20,428 nt of DNA. It comes from an uncultured Eubacteriales bacterium (GTDB lineage Bacteria; Bacillota; Clostridia; Oscillospirales; Oscillospiraceae). Positions 1 through 7,758 of the stretch are shown here, in pieces. Position 1 is the stretch's first letter. The number at the start of each line of letters is the position of its first letter. Below the pieces are notes generated by a model. It had not been told where the DNA came from. It saw nothing but the letters and a program-made list of their open reading frames with translations, and made no database searches. Both the position numbers and the translations under genes were made by a program. The DNA lies in the NCBI GenBank assembly GCA_900548795.1, contig URLT01000027.1:1-20428 (forward strand), written 5' to 3'.

Positions 1-119
1 CGCCTGCCGTTCGCTGCAAACAGGAACCCTTCGAGCTCCGATACCACAGTTCCGTACCGGAGATTAAATTCTCCATCAATGCCATGCCCACGGAACCGCT
101 TATACACGATATATTCCAT
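1..119 (-). CDS. Small phage protein after the receptor-binding gene, C-terminus cut by window edge
   Basis: An open frame starts at ATG 117-119 and runs off the left edge with 39 complete codons. The protein begins MEYIVYKRFRGHGIDGEFNL. A good ribosome site (GAGGGAG, 6 nt before the ATG) supports the start, and the gene begins 11 nt after the stop of the receptor-binding protein, so it is the next gene of the tail operon. The opening MxYIVYKRF resembles small uncharacterised proteins that I recall following tail-fibre genes in gut Clostridia phages, but I cannot name a function. No membrane segment or catalytic motif is visible in the part present. Confidence 0.7.
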   Translation of the reverse strand, partial: MEYIVYKRFRGHGIDGEFNLRYGTVVSELEGFLFAANGR

Positions 120-130
120 GCGCTTCTCCC

Positions 131-1489
131 TCATACGCAAAAGCCGGGCGCAACACCGCGAGAATAACTCGCATTAGAGTAGTAGCCTTCGCCGCCATTC
201 TCCACAACCACAAAGGTCGTAGAGTTATTTGCAACCGGTGAGCGAAGCCACCAGAAGATACTACTGCTCGTGTCACTGTAATTGTACTTGATTTTACTAT
301 TGCCAGAGGAATAATAATCGTATTGCATTTGCTTGTTCTTTTCGCTTTTATTTGCATAAAGAGCGGTTCCAAAAACTTCGAATTCGGACAAGAGAAAAAC
401 ATAATCCGTTGTTACCGTTACAGCACTCGCTTCTGCGTCGTACCCTTTGTTATTAGTGTACTTTGCAACAGGTTTTAGGACAGCACGAAGTGTTGTCGGT
501 AGAACACCGATAAACTTTCCGGAAGGGTTTAACAAGCTTGTCCCCAAAATGTTTGTACGCATATAAGAGGAACTCCAACCACCCAAGTTTGTGTTCGAGG
601 CGTTCATGTAGAAGTCGGAATCATCACTATACCCACTCACAAGGCAAATGTCCGTTCCGCCAGTAAGAGTTGTTTTTCCAATTTGGAAATGAATACGGTT
701 TGTGCCCTCTAGCTCTTGATTGTGATTAAATCCAATGATAAATGCGTAGGTCGTATAATTAGATAACGAGAGATGCCCAACTGTTCCGTTTAGCGTTACT
801 TCCTTTCTGTCACCAATGCTCCAATAGTTCTCGCCCTGTCCCGCGTCGGAAACGGACTTGATAACGCTCCATTCGTTGTCGTTGAGCGTAGAACTCACGA
901 AATAGAGTGTCAGTGTGTAGGAGGTCGTGCCGGAAACGACATTGACGTCACCGCTCGTCGTCTGCCCGTTATTTGTGGCAACGATTGTATATATGCCGGT
1001 TTCTCTTACGGTAAATACCGCCGTCCCCGTGCTGGTCTTTGTTTGGATTGTTACGCCGTCCTTTTTCAACGCGACGGAGGCGCCAGAATCTACTATAACA
1101 GTAATCGTCGCGGAGAAGAACGTCAGCGATACCGCATAGCTATCCGTGATGGATACGGATTTTGTGTTGGACTTTTTCCCGTCCAGTGTCGCAGATACGC
1201 TCCATGTTCCGGCTTCCGGCACGATAAGCGTACATACTCCGGTGCTGCCAGATGTTCCGCTGATCGTTTTGGAGCCGTTCGTCGCTGTGACCGTCGCACC
1301 GGCAGATACCGCTACTACCAGTTGCGGAACGATCCCGGTTTGAATTGCACGAACCGCGCTTGCAAAACCATCTGGATAAGTCAGCGGGTCGGTCGTTCCA
1401 CCCTTGGAGCGGATGGCATTTGCGACCTTCGTCAGGTCATCGGAATTGGTCAGGTATTTGGTGCGTCTTGCAGGGTTATCCGTCACCAT
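131..1489 (-). CDS. Receptor-binding / tail-tip protein with C-terminal DUF6273 lectin-like domain
   Basis: 452 aa. Residues 1-55 form an attachment-like head (SDDLTKVANAIRSKG, then PDGFASAVRAI), common at the start of gut phage tip proteins. Residues 56-200 look like two tandem beta-sandwich modules (carboxypeptidase-regulatory or Ig-like), rich in Thr, Ser and Val. Residues about 205-452 match DUF6273: EWSVIKSVSDAGQG, FIIGFNHN, LRAVLKPVAKYT, then WWLRSP at 413-418 and the end GVAPGFCV. This C-terminus recalls C-type-lectin/FGE-like folds that bind ligands. Start: ATG 1487-1489 overlaps the upstream stop (TGATG), with GGAGGTG 7 nt before it; a longer reading to 1552 would overlap the upstream gene by more than 60 nt. 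The C-terminal part is much lower in GC than the neighbouring tail genes (19 G/C in the 60 bases 301-360). Role inferred: host surface recognition. Confidence 0.82.
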   Translation of the reverse strand: MVTDNPARRTKYLTNSDDLTKVANAIRSKGGTTDPLTYPDGFASAVRAIQTGIVPQLVVAVSAGATVTATNGSKTISGTSGSTGVCTLIVPEAGTWSVSATLDGKKSNTKSVSITDSYAVSLTFFSATITVIVDSGASVALKKDGVTIQTKTSTGTAVFTVRETGIYTIVATNNGQTTSGDVNVVSGTTSYTLTLYFVSSTLNDNEWSVIKSVSDAGQGENYWSIGDRKEVTLNGTVGHLSLSNYTTYAFIIGFNHNQELEGTNRIHFQIGKTTLTGGTDICLVSGYSDDSDFYMNASNTNLGGWSSSYMRTNILGTSLLNPSGKFIGVLPTTLRAVLKPVAKYTNNKGYDAEASAVTVTTDYVFLLSEFEVFGTALYANKSEKNKQMQYDYYSSGNSKIKYNYSDTSSSIFWWLRSPVANNSTTFVVVENGGEGYYSNASYSRGVAPGFCV

Positions 1490-1851
1490 CAAAAAGCACC
1501 TCCATTTGCATCCGGCACACTTGCCGCCGCCCACGCTCCGGATACGACGCACAGAAATTTCCCATCATCGGAGGCCGTGACGGACGGCACTTCGCGAACC
1601 TTGACAGCTCCTGTTTTCCCGTTCACGCTCGTCACGGGCGCTTCCGTTAGATAATCCGTGCCAGCCGCGGCCACCTCCCACGCCGTCGGCTTCCCTCTGG
1701 CGTCCACCGCCTTGACCTTGATCAGGTCCCCGACGGCCGCACCGGAGGCGAGGATCACATCTTGCTTTCCGTTCCACGCGTCTTTGTTGCTGCGCACGTC
1801 GGCGATAGCCTCGTCGATCTGCGCGCCGGTAAACTGGCTGTTGTAAGCCAT
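1489..1851 (-). CDS. Tail-tip / fibre adaptor protein (SVNGKTGAVK-type)
   Basis: 120 aa. It opens MAYNSQFTGAQIDEAI, a helix typical of N-terminal attachment regions in tail-fibre and baseplate-periphery proteins, and contains SVNGKTGAVKV at about residues 75-85, a motif repeated in many phage fibre proteins. The C-terminus is Ala/Gly/Val-rich. Ribosome site AAGGAG lies 7 nt before ATG 1849-1851. Its stop overlaps the start of the receptor-binding protein, so the two are translationally coupled and probably assemble together; this one may connect the tip to the receptor-binding protein. No enzymatic motif is seen. Function is inferred from motif and position only. Confidence 0.72.
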   Translation of the reverse strand: MAYNSQFTGAQIDEAIADVRSNKDAWNGKQDVILASGAAVGDLIKVKAVDARGKPTAWEVAAAGTDYLTEAPVTSVNGKTGAVKVREVPSVTASDDGKFLCVVSGAWAAASVPDANGGAF

Positions 1852-1855
1852 ACGA

Positions 1856-2233
1856 TCACTCCTTCATACACAGAAAATCCTCGCCGTCCGCGGTCTTCAG
1901 CGCCTGCGACTCTCCCAGCGGGATAAATCCGTAGTTGTCGTTCCAGCTGCCGTCCGCGCCCTGCGCGAACAGCGAAATGCGGTATTCCCCATCACCGGAA
2001 AGCAGAAAATCGTCGTAAACCTCAAAGGTGCGCTGCGTGCCCGCCGGGGTCTGGGAGAAGGACGCGATCAAAGCGCCCTTCCCGCGGCCCCAATCCTCGC
2101 CGGACTTCGTCGCGCGGCACTCAAAAGCCGTATAGGCGATGTCCGACGAGAATGTGACGGTGATCGAGTCGAATCCCGAGACTGCCGATATCTTGTTTCC
2201 GGTGATGGAGAAGGTCAGCTCCGGCGCGGCCAT
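1856..2233 (-). CDS. Tail-tip protein, beta-rich, function unknown
   Basis: 125 aa, starting MAAPELTFSITGNKISAVSG. The ATG (2231-2233) overlaps the stop of the upstream Ig-like gene as TAATG; a start five codons earlier would lie inside that gene. The sequence is predicted mostly beta (FDSITVTFSS, AYTAFECRAT, RTFEVYDDFLLSGDGEYRISLFAQGAD), consistent with an Ig-like or fibronectin-like fold. It has the same context as small accessory proteins decorating the tail tip. It is not a family I can name. The coupling suggests it partners with the 220-aa Ig-like protein encoded just before it. Confidence 0.68.
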   Translation of the reverse strand: MAAPELTFSITGNKISAVSGFDSITVTFSSDIAYTAFECRATKSGEDWGRGKGALIASFSQTPAGTQRTFEVYDDFLLSGDGEYRISLFAQGADGSWNDNYGFIPLGESQALKTADGEDFLCMKE

Positions 2234-2895
2234 TACGCGGCGCTCCACGTCCCGGCGGCGTTTTTGACGAAGACCTTCACGATCTTCACGCCGTCGCCGG
2301 AGGACGCTGTTTCGAGGTCTGCGCCCTTGATGGTGACGTTGATGGCGGTGTTCTTCTTGTAGCCGCCCGCCGTGCCGCTGACGTTGGTGGAGCCGCCCGT
2401 CGTCGGGATCTGGGTGCCCGCCGTGTGCAGGCTGCTCGTCGCCGGGACGACGCGGACGGTGTATTCCTCAAAGTCCACATCGCAGACGAATGAGAACGCC
2501 GCTGCGTCGTAGCCCGTGACCTTGGAAATGCGGCTCTTGTCGGGGCCGGTGATGGTCACGGCGGGGATCGAGGTGTTGAGCGTGATGGAGTCGCTGGCCG
2601 CAGCCGATTCGTTGCCGACGTCGTCGCGCACCTTTACATAGATCGTCTTCAGGCCGTCGCCGTCCGGGAGCGTAATGGATTTTGTTGCGGCGAACGTCTC
2701 CCACGACGCATCTGCTTCCTTTGCCGCCGCCTTTGTGCCCCAGATCTTCATCTGGTAGCCGGTCGTTGCCTCGTCAGAGACGGAGATCTTCGCGGTGACA
2801 TTGGCGCTGGTCGCGTACTGCGCGCCGTCATTCAGGACGAGCGATAGACCGGCAGGCGCCAGCGTATCAAGTGTCAGATTAAAAAAGCTTGCCAT
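2233..2895 (-). CDS. Tail protein with Ig-like domains
   Basis: 220 aa beginning MASFFNLTLDTLAPAGLSL. Residues about 1-108 read as a bacterial Ig-like/HYR-type beta-sandwich (TSANVTAKISVSDEA, WETFAATKSITLPDGDGLKTIYVKVRDDVGNES, ending in SITLNT), and residues 110-220 form a second beta-rich domain with VTITGPDKSRIS and a Gly/Thr-rich loop. The motif DGDGLKTIYVKVRDDVGN is characteristic of Ig-like modules in surface and tail proteins. It probably sits on the tail tip and helps adhesion to host or mucus glycans (inferred). This stretch is very GC-rich: 45 of 60 bases in 2401-2460 are G or C. AAAGGGG lies about 10 nt before the start. Confidence 0.78.
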   Translation of the reverse strand: MASFFNLTLDTLAPAGLSLVLNDGAQYATSANVTAKISVSDEATTGYQMKIWGTKAAAKEADASWETFAATKSITLPDGDGLKTIYVKVRDDVGNESAAASDSITLNTSIPAVTITGPDKSRISKVTGYDAAAFSFVCDVDFEEYTVRVVPATSSLHTAGTQIPTTGGSTNVSGTAGGYKKNTAINVTIKGADLETASSGDGVKIVKVFVKNAAGTWSAA

Positions 2896-2901
2896 TTGGT
2901 T

Positions 2902-3045
2902 TTATCCCCTTTCTTCGCTTTTAAGTTCGATGTACAAAAAGCCGCCCGGCCTTTCATAGATGGTTTCCCCGCCCAGATGGGCGGACTTGATGCCCATGGA
3001 GCCGATGAACAGCTCCAGAATGCGTTTGAGTCCAACTGCCAGCAT
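2902..3045 (-). CDS. 47-aa conserved-type small phage tail-region protein
   Basis: 47 aa: MLAVGLKRILELFIGSMGIK..., ending ELKSEERG. The ATG at 3043-3045 has a strong ribosome site (GGAGGG, 5 nt before) and follows the stop of the 65-aa gene directly, so this start is preferred to a longer in-frame reading to 3177, which would overlap that gene completely. Short proteins of this shape (an amphipathic start, then LGGETIYERPGGFLYIEL) occur between hub and fibre genes in gut phages; my recollection supports a family but no function. Possibly a small tip or collar component. Confidence 0.62.
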   Translation of the reverse strand: MLAVGLKRILELFIGSMGIKSAHLGGETIYERPGGFLYIELKSEERG

Positions 3046-3046
3046 G

Positions 3047-3244
3047 TTATCCCTCCAACAGATACAGTGTCCGCGCGTCCTTTTCAGGCAGCGCATCATA
3101 TTCGGATTTCGTGAGCACGCGGATCTCGTCGATCTGCGTGGATGATATCCCCCCGCCCCCGCCTCCGCCGCCGGCACGCACGGAAACGTTAAACGAAACG
3201 TCTACAGGCTCGCGGTTCTTGAGTTCAAATTCAATGCCGCCCAT
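3047..3244 (-). CDS. 65-aa small tail protein with oligoglycine hinge
   Basis: 65 aa. The ATG at 3242-3244 overlaps the stop of the upstream gene (TGATG). Residues 1-23 are beta-like (GGIEFELKNREPVDVSFNVSV), followed by a run of about eight glycines and then LTKSEYDALPEKDARTLYLLEG. This last segment (S/QxYDAL...KDxxTLYLI/LEG) is a recurrent terminal motif of tail-fibre and tip proteins. The layout of two short modules joined by a flexible Gly hinge suggests a linker in the tail tip. The glycines are encoded by a GC-rich C/G run on the plus strand at about 3149-3174. Confidence 0.65.
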   Translation of the reverse strand: MGGIEFELKNREPVDVSFNVSVRAGGGGGGGGISSTQIDEIRVLTKSEYDALPEKDARTLYLLEG

Positions 3245-3540
3245 CACAACACCGCCTTTGATAGCGCGTGCGCAACGTCGATCTGCTTGATCTCCGAGCC
3301 AATCACGTCACCGCTCTTGAATTTCACGCGCACCTGCATCTGGCAGAGCTTCGGGAGCCGAAAGGTCTCCTGCTGGGTGAGGGGAAACAGAAACTTTCCG
3401 TCCTCGTATCCGATCTCTCCCGGATAGCTCTTTTGCAGATAAAGCAGAGAAATTTCCACCTTTTCAACGCTTGCAACGTCCAGAGGCTGCCCTTTATTCT
3501 TGATGGTAACACTAAGGTTATACGAATCTCCCTGTACCAA
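3244..3540 (-). CDS. Small baseplate-like protein with TTG start
   Basis: 98 aa, MVQGDSYNLSVTIKNKGQPL... The frame is open upstream into the hub gene, but the residues there are Arg-rich nonsense, antisense-like relative to the hub. GGAGGTG stands 6 nt before TTG 3538-3540, directly after the hub stop, so TTG is the best start; a GTG three codons earlier is buried in the ribosome site itself. The QGDSYNLSVTIKNKGQPLDV opening resembles the N-terminal beta-sandwich of BppU-type baseplate proteins, which plug receptor-binding parts into the tail tip (family resemblance only). It is coupled to the next gene through TGATG. Confidence 0.68.
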   Translation of the reverse strand: MVQGDSYNLSVTIKNKGQPLDVASVEKVEISLLYLQKSYPGEIGYEDGKFLFPLTQQETFRLPKLCQMQVRVKFKSGDVIGSEIKQIDVAHALSKAVL

Positions 3541-3556
3541 ATGCCGCACCTCCGTT

Positions 3557-5020
3557 CTATGTGCCGATAATCTTGCATTCTGCCGCCGCGATTCCGCTGA
3601 GGCGAATGTCCATACTGGTGATCGTTCCGGTGATCTTCGTGCCCCACGGCGTTGTGGTCTGCACGTAATCGCCCGGGGCTTCCTTGTCCACGATAATTTT
3701 GACACTGTGCGTCTGACGGCGCATATAGTAGTCAAAGACGTGCTGCGCGACGGCGGCAACGTTGTCGCTGTTGACCAGCGTAGCGTCGCGCACCTCGATG
3801 ACGTTCGGCTTGGTCTGCGTGGTGGCGTTCGGATTGGTCTTGGACGTGACCGACGTCGTGTGATAGTAGGTCGTACCGCCGACCTCCACGCTCTCTCCGC
3901 TTCCGGACGTCGAATAGTTGTGTGCCGTCACGCGGATCTCCGTGACCGCTGCCGCCGTTTCAACGCTGCCGCCCGTGTATGTCCGGTCAAGTGGGATCGT
4001 GGCAGGAGAGGCCGCTGTGAGCCTCCGGACGCGCACGCCGCGCGACGCGCTTGTGTCAATGGTCGCGCGAAGCGCAAAAACGATCTGTTGCAGCGCTTCT
4101 CGTTTCGTGCAGTCCGGGATATAGCCGGTTACGGTCTCGTCTTTCAGCGCAGTGTCGAAGTCCAGCGTGAAGTGCGCGCCGAGAATCGAGGCTATCAGCT
4201 CCTTCGCGTTTTTACTGCTGTAGACCGCCGCCGCGAATGGCTCGTCGTCCAGAATGCCGAGCGCATCCTGGCAGGATACATCATAGAGCCGTTCGCTCGA
4301 CCGGGACGAGCTCTTGATGTAAAACACGCCGATCAGCTTTGCGCCGTCGTATGCGCTGACGGGCTGCTTCTCTTGGAAGATGAAATCGATATCGTCCGAA
4401 TTGTCGAGCGTGAAATCCAGCGTGTTAATTTCTACGTCGTCGGAAATCACGCTAACGCCCTCGGTGACGGTGACGCTGCGCAGGTCCTCCCGCTCGAATT
4501 CCCGGACGATGCCGAAGAAGATCTGTCTGAGTTTCGCGTACCGGTACGGCAGGCTCGTCTTTTTCAGCTCGATCACGAGTTTGTTGTATCCGGAGACAGG
4601 CTTTGCGCAGAAATACTTCTGGCCGTCCGGCGTGAAGTCCTGCGACGCGACGGTTGTCTCGCCGTTGTACCACGTCATGGTCAGGGCGCTGCAATAATCG
4701 CCGATACCGCCGTCGAAGTATAGGAAGATGCCGGAGCTTGCGAACGTGCCGTCCAGCGTGATGGTCAGCGTCGGGTTTGCGTCGAAGGTGCAGTCTGCTT
4801 TGCTCGGCTCGGCAGACCAGAAGGCCGCCCGCTCGGTCGTGAGGTTCGGGCGGGAGCCGTCCAGCACCCACTGGTTCAGCTCGTTTGTTGCGACGATCAC
4901 CGACTCTGTGCCATACGGCAGTTCCGGAAGGTCGGAGAAGGGCTTCGCAGCGGTGCTTGCAACGCTTGCCGCCGCTGCTGCGCCTACCGCTACGTCCTCA
5001 TAGATCACGCGTACACTCAT
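3557..5020 (-). CDS. Tail hub / tail-associated protein (baseplate hub-like)
   Basis: 487 aa. ATG 5018-5020 overlaps the upstream stop as ATGA, preferred to an in-frame start at 5074. Residues about 40-190 read as a galactose-binding/discoidin-like beta domain (TLTITLDGTFASSGIFLYFDG, YNKLVIELKKTSLPYRYAKLRQI). The central and C-terminal parts (SVTVTEGVSVISDDVEINTLDFTL, KLIGVFYIKSSSRSSERLYDVSCQDALGIL, a KELIASILG segment, and the end KITGTITSMDIRLSGIAAAECKIIGT) have the pattern of XkdQ/gp27-type hub proteins that form the ring below the distal tail protein. No peptidase motif is recognised, so any endopeptidase activity is not supported. Its place right after the Dit-like gene fits a Tal/hub role. 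Confidence 0.74.
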   Translation of the reverse strand: MSVRVIYEDVAVGAAAAASVASTAAKPFSDLPELPYGTESVIVATNELNQWVLDGSRPNLTTERAAFWSAEPSKADCTFDANPTLTITLDGTFASSGIFLYFDGGIGDYCSALTMTWYNGETTVASQDFTPDGQKYFCAKPVSGYNKLVIELKKTSLPYRYAKLRQIFFGIVREFEREDLRSVTVTEGVSVISDDVEINTLDFTLDNSDDIDFIFQEKQPVSAYDGAKLIGVFYIKSSSRSSERLYDVSCQDALGILDDEPFAAAVYSSKNAKELIASILGAHFTLDFDTALKDETVTGYIPDCTKREALQQIVFALRATIDTSASRGVRVRRLTAASPATIPLDRTYTGGSVETAAAVTEIRVTAHNYSTSGSGESVEVGGTTYYHTTSVTSKTNPNATTQTKPNVIEVRDATLVNSDNVAAVAQHVFDYYMRRQTHSVKIIVDKEAPGDYVQTTTPWGTKITGTITSMDIRLSGIAAAECKIIGT

Positions 5021-5409
5021 ACCGGCGTCCTCTTGGGTTTCATGGCGACAAAATTGATCGTCAGATTGCCCCAATCATTGCGCCCGTCGTAGCTCCCGGT
5101 GAGCTCATCGTCGCCGTTTGCTACATAGGCGTCAAAGGTCATAGTCCCCTGCGCATATGGGACGGTCAGCACGTGGCTGTCGACCGGGGCAGAAATGCTC
5201 TCATAAAAATCATCGTATTCCTCCGGGTCTGACGATACAGGATCAATTTCAAGGCTGTAGTTGTAATACGTGCCGATAATATCACGGGTCATCGCGCCGG
5301 TCATAACGCGCCCGGCGTTGTCGCCGTCTAGGACGGAGAACGACCGCTTGCAGCTCACGACGTGAAGATTGAAATACGCCTTGCCGTCAAGGCTCAGTGC
5401 GCTTCTCAT
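5017..5409 (-). CDS. Distal-tail-like protein (DUF6711-like)
   Basis: 130 aa beginning MRSALSLDGKAYFNLHVVSCKRSFSVLDGDNAGRV and ending NLTINFVAMKPKRTPV. The order tape measure, this gene, hub is the conserved place of the distal tail (Dit) protein, and the beta pattern with DIIGTYYNYSLEIDP fits short Dit-like proteins of Clostridia phages, often labelled DUF6711 (recalled, not searched). It would form the hexameric ring joining tail tube to hub. ATGA overlaps at both ends (with the tape measure and the hub) show tight translational coupling. It is shorter than classical Dit proteins (about 230-300 aa), with no extra C-terminal carbohydrate-binding module. Confidence 0.7.
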   Translation of the reverse strand: MRSALSLDGKAYFNLHVVSCKRSFSVLDGDNAGRVMTGAMTRDIIGTYYNYSLEIDPVSSDPEEYDDFYESISAPVDSHVLTVPYAQGTMTFDAYVANGDDELTGSYDGRNDWGNLTINFVAMKPKRTPV

Positions 5410-7688
5410 GTCTTCACCCCCGCAAGCTTCACGCCGACGCGCTGCGTCTCTTCGTTGTTCAGCTGATAGATCGTGCGGCCAAGCTCACGCCGGTCAAGCT
5501 GGAAGATAACCGTCATTTGTCTGCTTCCCGCTACGCCGGTCTCGTTCATGGCCTGCTTGAATGCCTGCACCATCGTGGAAAGCGGCGTCTCGATGTTCGT
5601 CCCGCTCTTCTGGTCGCCGAGGACGGCCATGAATTCCCGGTTCGGCGGGATGACCGCGCCGGAGGCGAGACGAGGGAGCTGGACGCGCGACACTGGCGGA
5701 ATGTTGATTCCAATGGTTTTCCCGCCAACCAGCGGTACACCATCCGGAATCTCGAAATGAATTTTATTCAGCGCCGAAAGCAGTAGGTTGATGCCGTCGA
5801 TGATAAAATTGATTCCGCCCTCAATTGTTCCAATAACAAGATTCCAGATACCCTTCAGGATATCAAGAACGCCGTTCCACGCTTTCTTCCAATCTCCGGT
5901 GAACACGCCGGTCAGGAAGGTGATCAGGCCTTTCAGAATTTTTTTCCACGCCTCGTACTGATCGAAAAACTTTTTCCCAATTGTCTCAAATATTGCGGCG
6001 AGTGCCGGATTTTTTTGCTTTAACCAATCGACAAACGCGCTCCATGCGTCCCTGATGGAATTTACGACGGCGTTCCACGTCTGCTTCAGCCCGCTCCATA
6101 TCTGCTTTGCACCCTCTAACGCAAGTTTCATGTCGCCGGTAAAGATGCCCTTGAAAAACTTTCCGAATCCGGACACAACATCTTTCAGTCCGTTGATCAG
6201 CTCCTCGCCGTGCCCTGTAAAGGAGACAAGTGCAACAAGGATCGATGCAATTGCGGCGATCAGCAGCGGAATCCAGCTGCCCGTCAGGATGCTGATCCCG
6301 ATGCCGGCGGCAAGCAGTCCAGCGATGATGGTCAGTGTGTTTTCCAGCGTAAAGCCGTTTTCGATCACATCTTTGATCCCGACGACTAACATCGCAAGGC
6401 CGCCTACCACGAGAGCGATTGCCGCAGCGGTCGGCCCAAACGCAAGGGCGAGTCCACCCGCAAGCGCCGCAAGACCGCCGAGCATACCGAGGAAGTTTGT
6501 CATGTCGATTCCGTTGTTCCATGCGTCCAGCCAGAAATAGACGAGCGCGAACGCGCCAGCCGCAGCGAGCGCGATGCCGCCGATCTTGCCGAGGTCGTCG
6601 GTAAACATACTGGCGATCTTCCACGCAAGGAGCCCTGCAGCGATTGCCCCGACAATGCCAAGAATGTCGTTCAGTTTGTCTTCGGCAAGATCCAGATTGG
6701 AGAAATCCGGCGTGATCCCGCTCGAAGCGCCTGCTCCGCTCGTCCCGCCGCCTCCGGAGGCCTGATTGCTGGTGATCTGATTGATCTCGTCAAAGCTTGC
6801 CATGCTCTTGCTCGCGTCCTCTGCGGCAGAGCCTACGCCCTCCAACGCCTCTTTCTCGGCGTTCAGTCCCTTCGCGGCAGATACCTGCGAGCTCCAGCTT
6901 TTCCCGGACAGCATACCGAAAAACTTTGCGATTGCCGTCACGACTTGTGCCAGAATGTTGACCAGCTTCACAAAAACCGGGATCACGACTTCGAGGATCG
7001 GCTGCGCAAGCGTCAGAAGAGCTGCTTTTAGCTGCGCGATAGATGCACGGGCCGCCTCATTCTGCATGATCGTCTCCCCGAGCCAGCTGCGAAGCTGGGA
7101 AAGGCCGCGGGACAGGACAGTAAAGACCAGCGCGCTCCTCAGCACCCCGCTTAATCTTCTCCCGAATTTATTCATGCTTTTTTCGACGCGCGCCGACGCT
7201 TCGGCCATGCGGGCCGAAGCTCCGCTGGCATTTGTGATCTGCTGCACCAGCTCTCCGGCTTTAGCCTTTGCAGCGTCAAGCGCAGCAGTCTGGTTTATCA
7301 CCTTGTCGGTGATCTTTGCATATTGACTCCCAAGCTTTTCCGCCGTTTTGTTTTGCTGCACCAGCAGCTGTTCCTGATCTTTGATCTGCGCAGCAACCTC
7401 CGCCTGTCGAGAATAAGCGTCTATGTACTCCGCTGGATTAGCCGAAGCGCTTCCGGACGTGATGCCCTTTAGGCGGTCAGCCTCCGAGCGGAGCGATTTC
7501 AGCGCGTCTTCCGTCTGCTTTGCGGACTGAAGCGCAGCGTCCAGCTCCTTTTTAAGCCCGCTCTGCGTGCCGGTATCCTCGTTCAGCTTGGCTTCCATCT
7601 TGTCAATTTTCGCGGACAGTGTATCAAGCTCCTTCTGTGCCTTTTTCGCGTCCGCGTCGACGGCGATCACAATTTTCCCGTCTTCCAT
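5406..7688 (-). CDS. Tail tape measure protein
   Basis: 760 aa. Residues about 1-170 are coiled-coil (repeated AKKAQKELDTLSAKIDKMEAK-type heptads), followed by hydrophobic segments from about 180 to 260 and a block of alternating membrane-like Ala/Gly/Leu stretches at about 340-510. The Gly/Ser hinge SGGGGTSGAGASSG lies near 314-327. The C-terminus has amphipathic repeats and the conserved tape-measure ending LPRLASGAVIPPNREFMAVLGDQ. It sets tail length during assembly and probably enters the host membrane on infection; by the usual 1.5 A per residue rule the tail would be about 110 nm. ATG 7686-7688 with AGGTGG 8 nt before is chosen over GTG 7700. Unlike other genes here it is not adjacent to its upstream phage neighbour: a plus-strand gene intervenes, so it may have a promoter of its own. 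Confidence 0.9.
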   Translation of the reverse strand: MEDGKIVIAVDADAKKAQKELDTLSAKIDKMEAKLNEDTGTQSGLKKELDAALQSAKQTEDALKSLRSEADRLKGITSGSASANPAEYIDAYSRQAEVAAQIKDQEQLLVQQNKTAEKLGSQYAKITDKVINQTAALDAAKAKAGELVQQITNASGASARMAEASARVEKSMNKFGRRLSGVLRSALVFTVLSRGLSQLRSWLGETIMQNEAARASIAQLKAALLTLAQPILEVVIPVFVKLVNILAQVVTAIAKFFGMLSGKSWSSQVSAAKGLNAEKEALEGVGSAAEDASKSMASFDEINQITSNQASGGGGTSGAGASSGITPDFSNLDLAEDKLNDILGIVGAIAAGLLAWKIASMFTDDLGKIGGIALAAAGAFALVYFWLDAWNNGIDMTNFLGMLGGLAALAGGLALAFGPTAAAIALVVGGLAMLVVGIKDVIENGFTLENTLTIIAGLLAAGIGISILTGSWIPLLIAAIASILVALVSFTGHGEELINGLKDVVSGFGKFFKGIFTGDMKLALEGAKQIWSGLKQTWNAVVNSIRDAWSAFVDWLKQKNPALAAIFETIGKKFFDQYEAWKKILKGLITFLTGVFTGDWKKAWNGVLDILKGIWNLVIGTIEGGINFIIDGINLLLSALNKIHFEIPDGVPLVGGKTIGINIPPVSRVQLPRLASGAVIPPNREFMAVLGDQKSGTNIETPLSTMVQAFKQAMNETGVAGSRQMTVIFQLDRRELGRTIYQLNNEETQRVGVKLAGVKT

Positions 7689-7708
7689 ATTTTTCACCAC
7701 CTTTTCGG

Positions 7709-7737
7709 TTGATTTTTGTCATTATTTGTGTTATCTT
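7709..7737 (+). promoter_or_regulatory. Promoter of the plus-strand moron (extended -10)
   Basis: TTGATT at 7709-7714, a spacer of exactly 17 nt, then TATCTT at 7732-7737. Each hexamer matches the sigma-A consensus at 4 of 6 positions, and TGT immediately before the -10 gives an extended -10 element. It lies 21 nt before the ATG of the plus-strand gene, with AGGAGG between. It occupies the divergent gap between that gene and the tape measure. Confidence 0.55.
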
Positions 7738-7758
7738 CCAAGTAAGGAGGGAAGAAAT

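Noticed and set aside
3149..3174. C-rich tract in the 65-aa tail gene as a phase-variation site
   Set aside because: The longest pure run is six C and the glycine codons vary (GGC, GGA, GGG), so slippage is not especially likely.
3500..4723. A 407-codon open frame on the plus strand
   Set aside because: Antisense shadow of the tail hub gene caused by GC-rich third positions; composition Arg/Val/Asp-rich with no recognisable domain.
7567..7758. A longer N-terminus for the plus-strand moron
   Set aside because: It would lie in the tape measure coding region and upstream of the promoter; the ATG at 7759 has the ribosome site.
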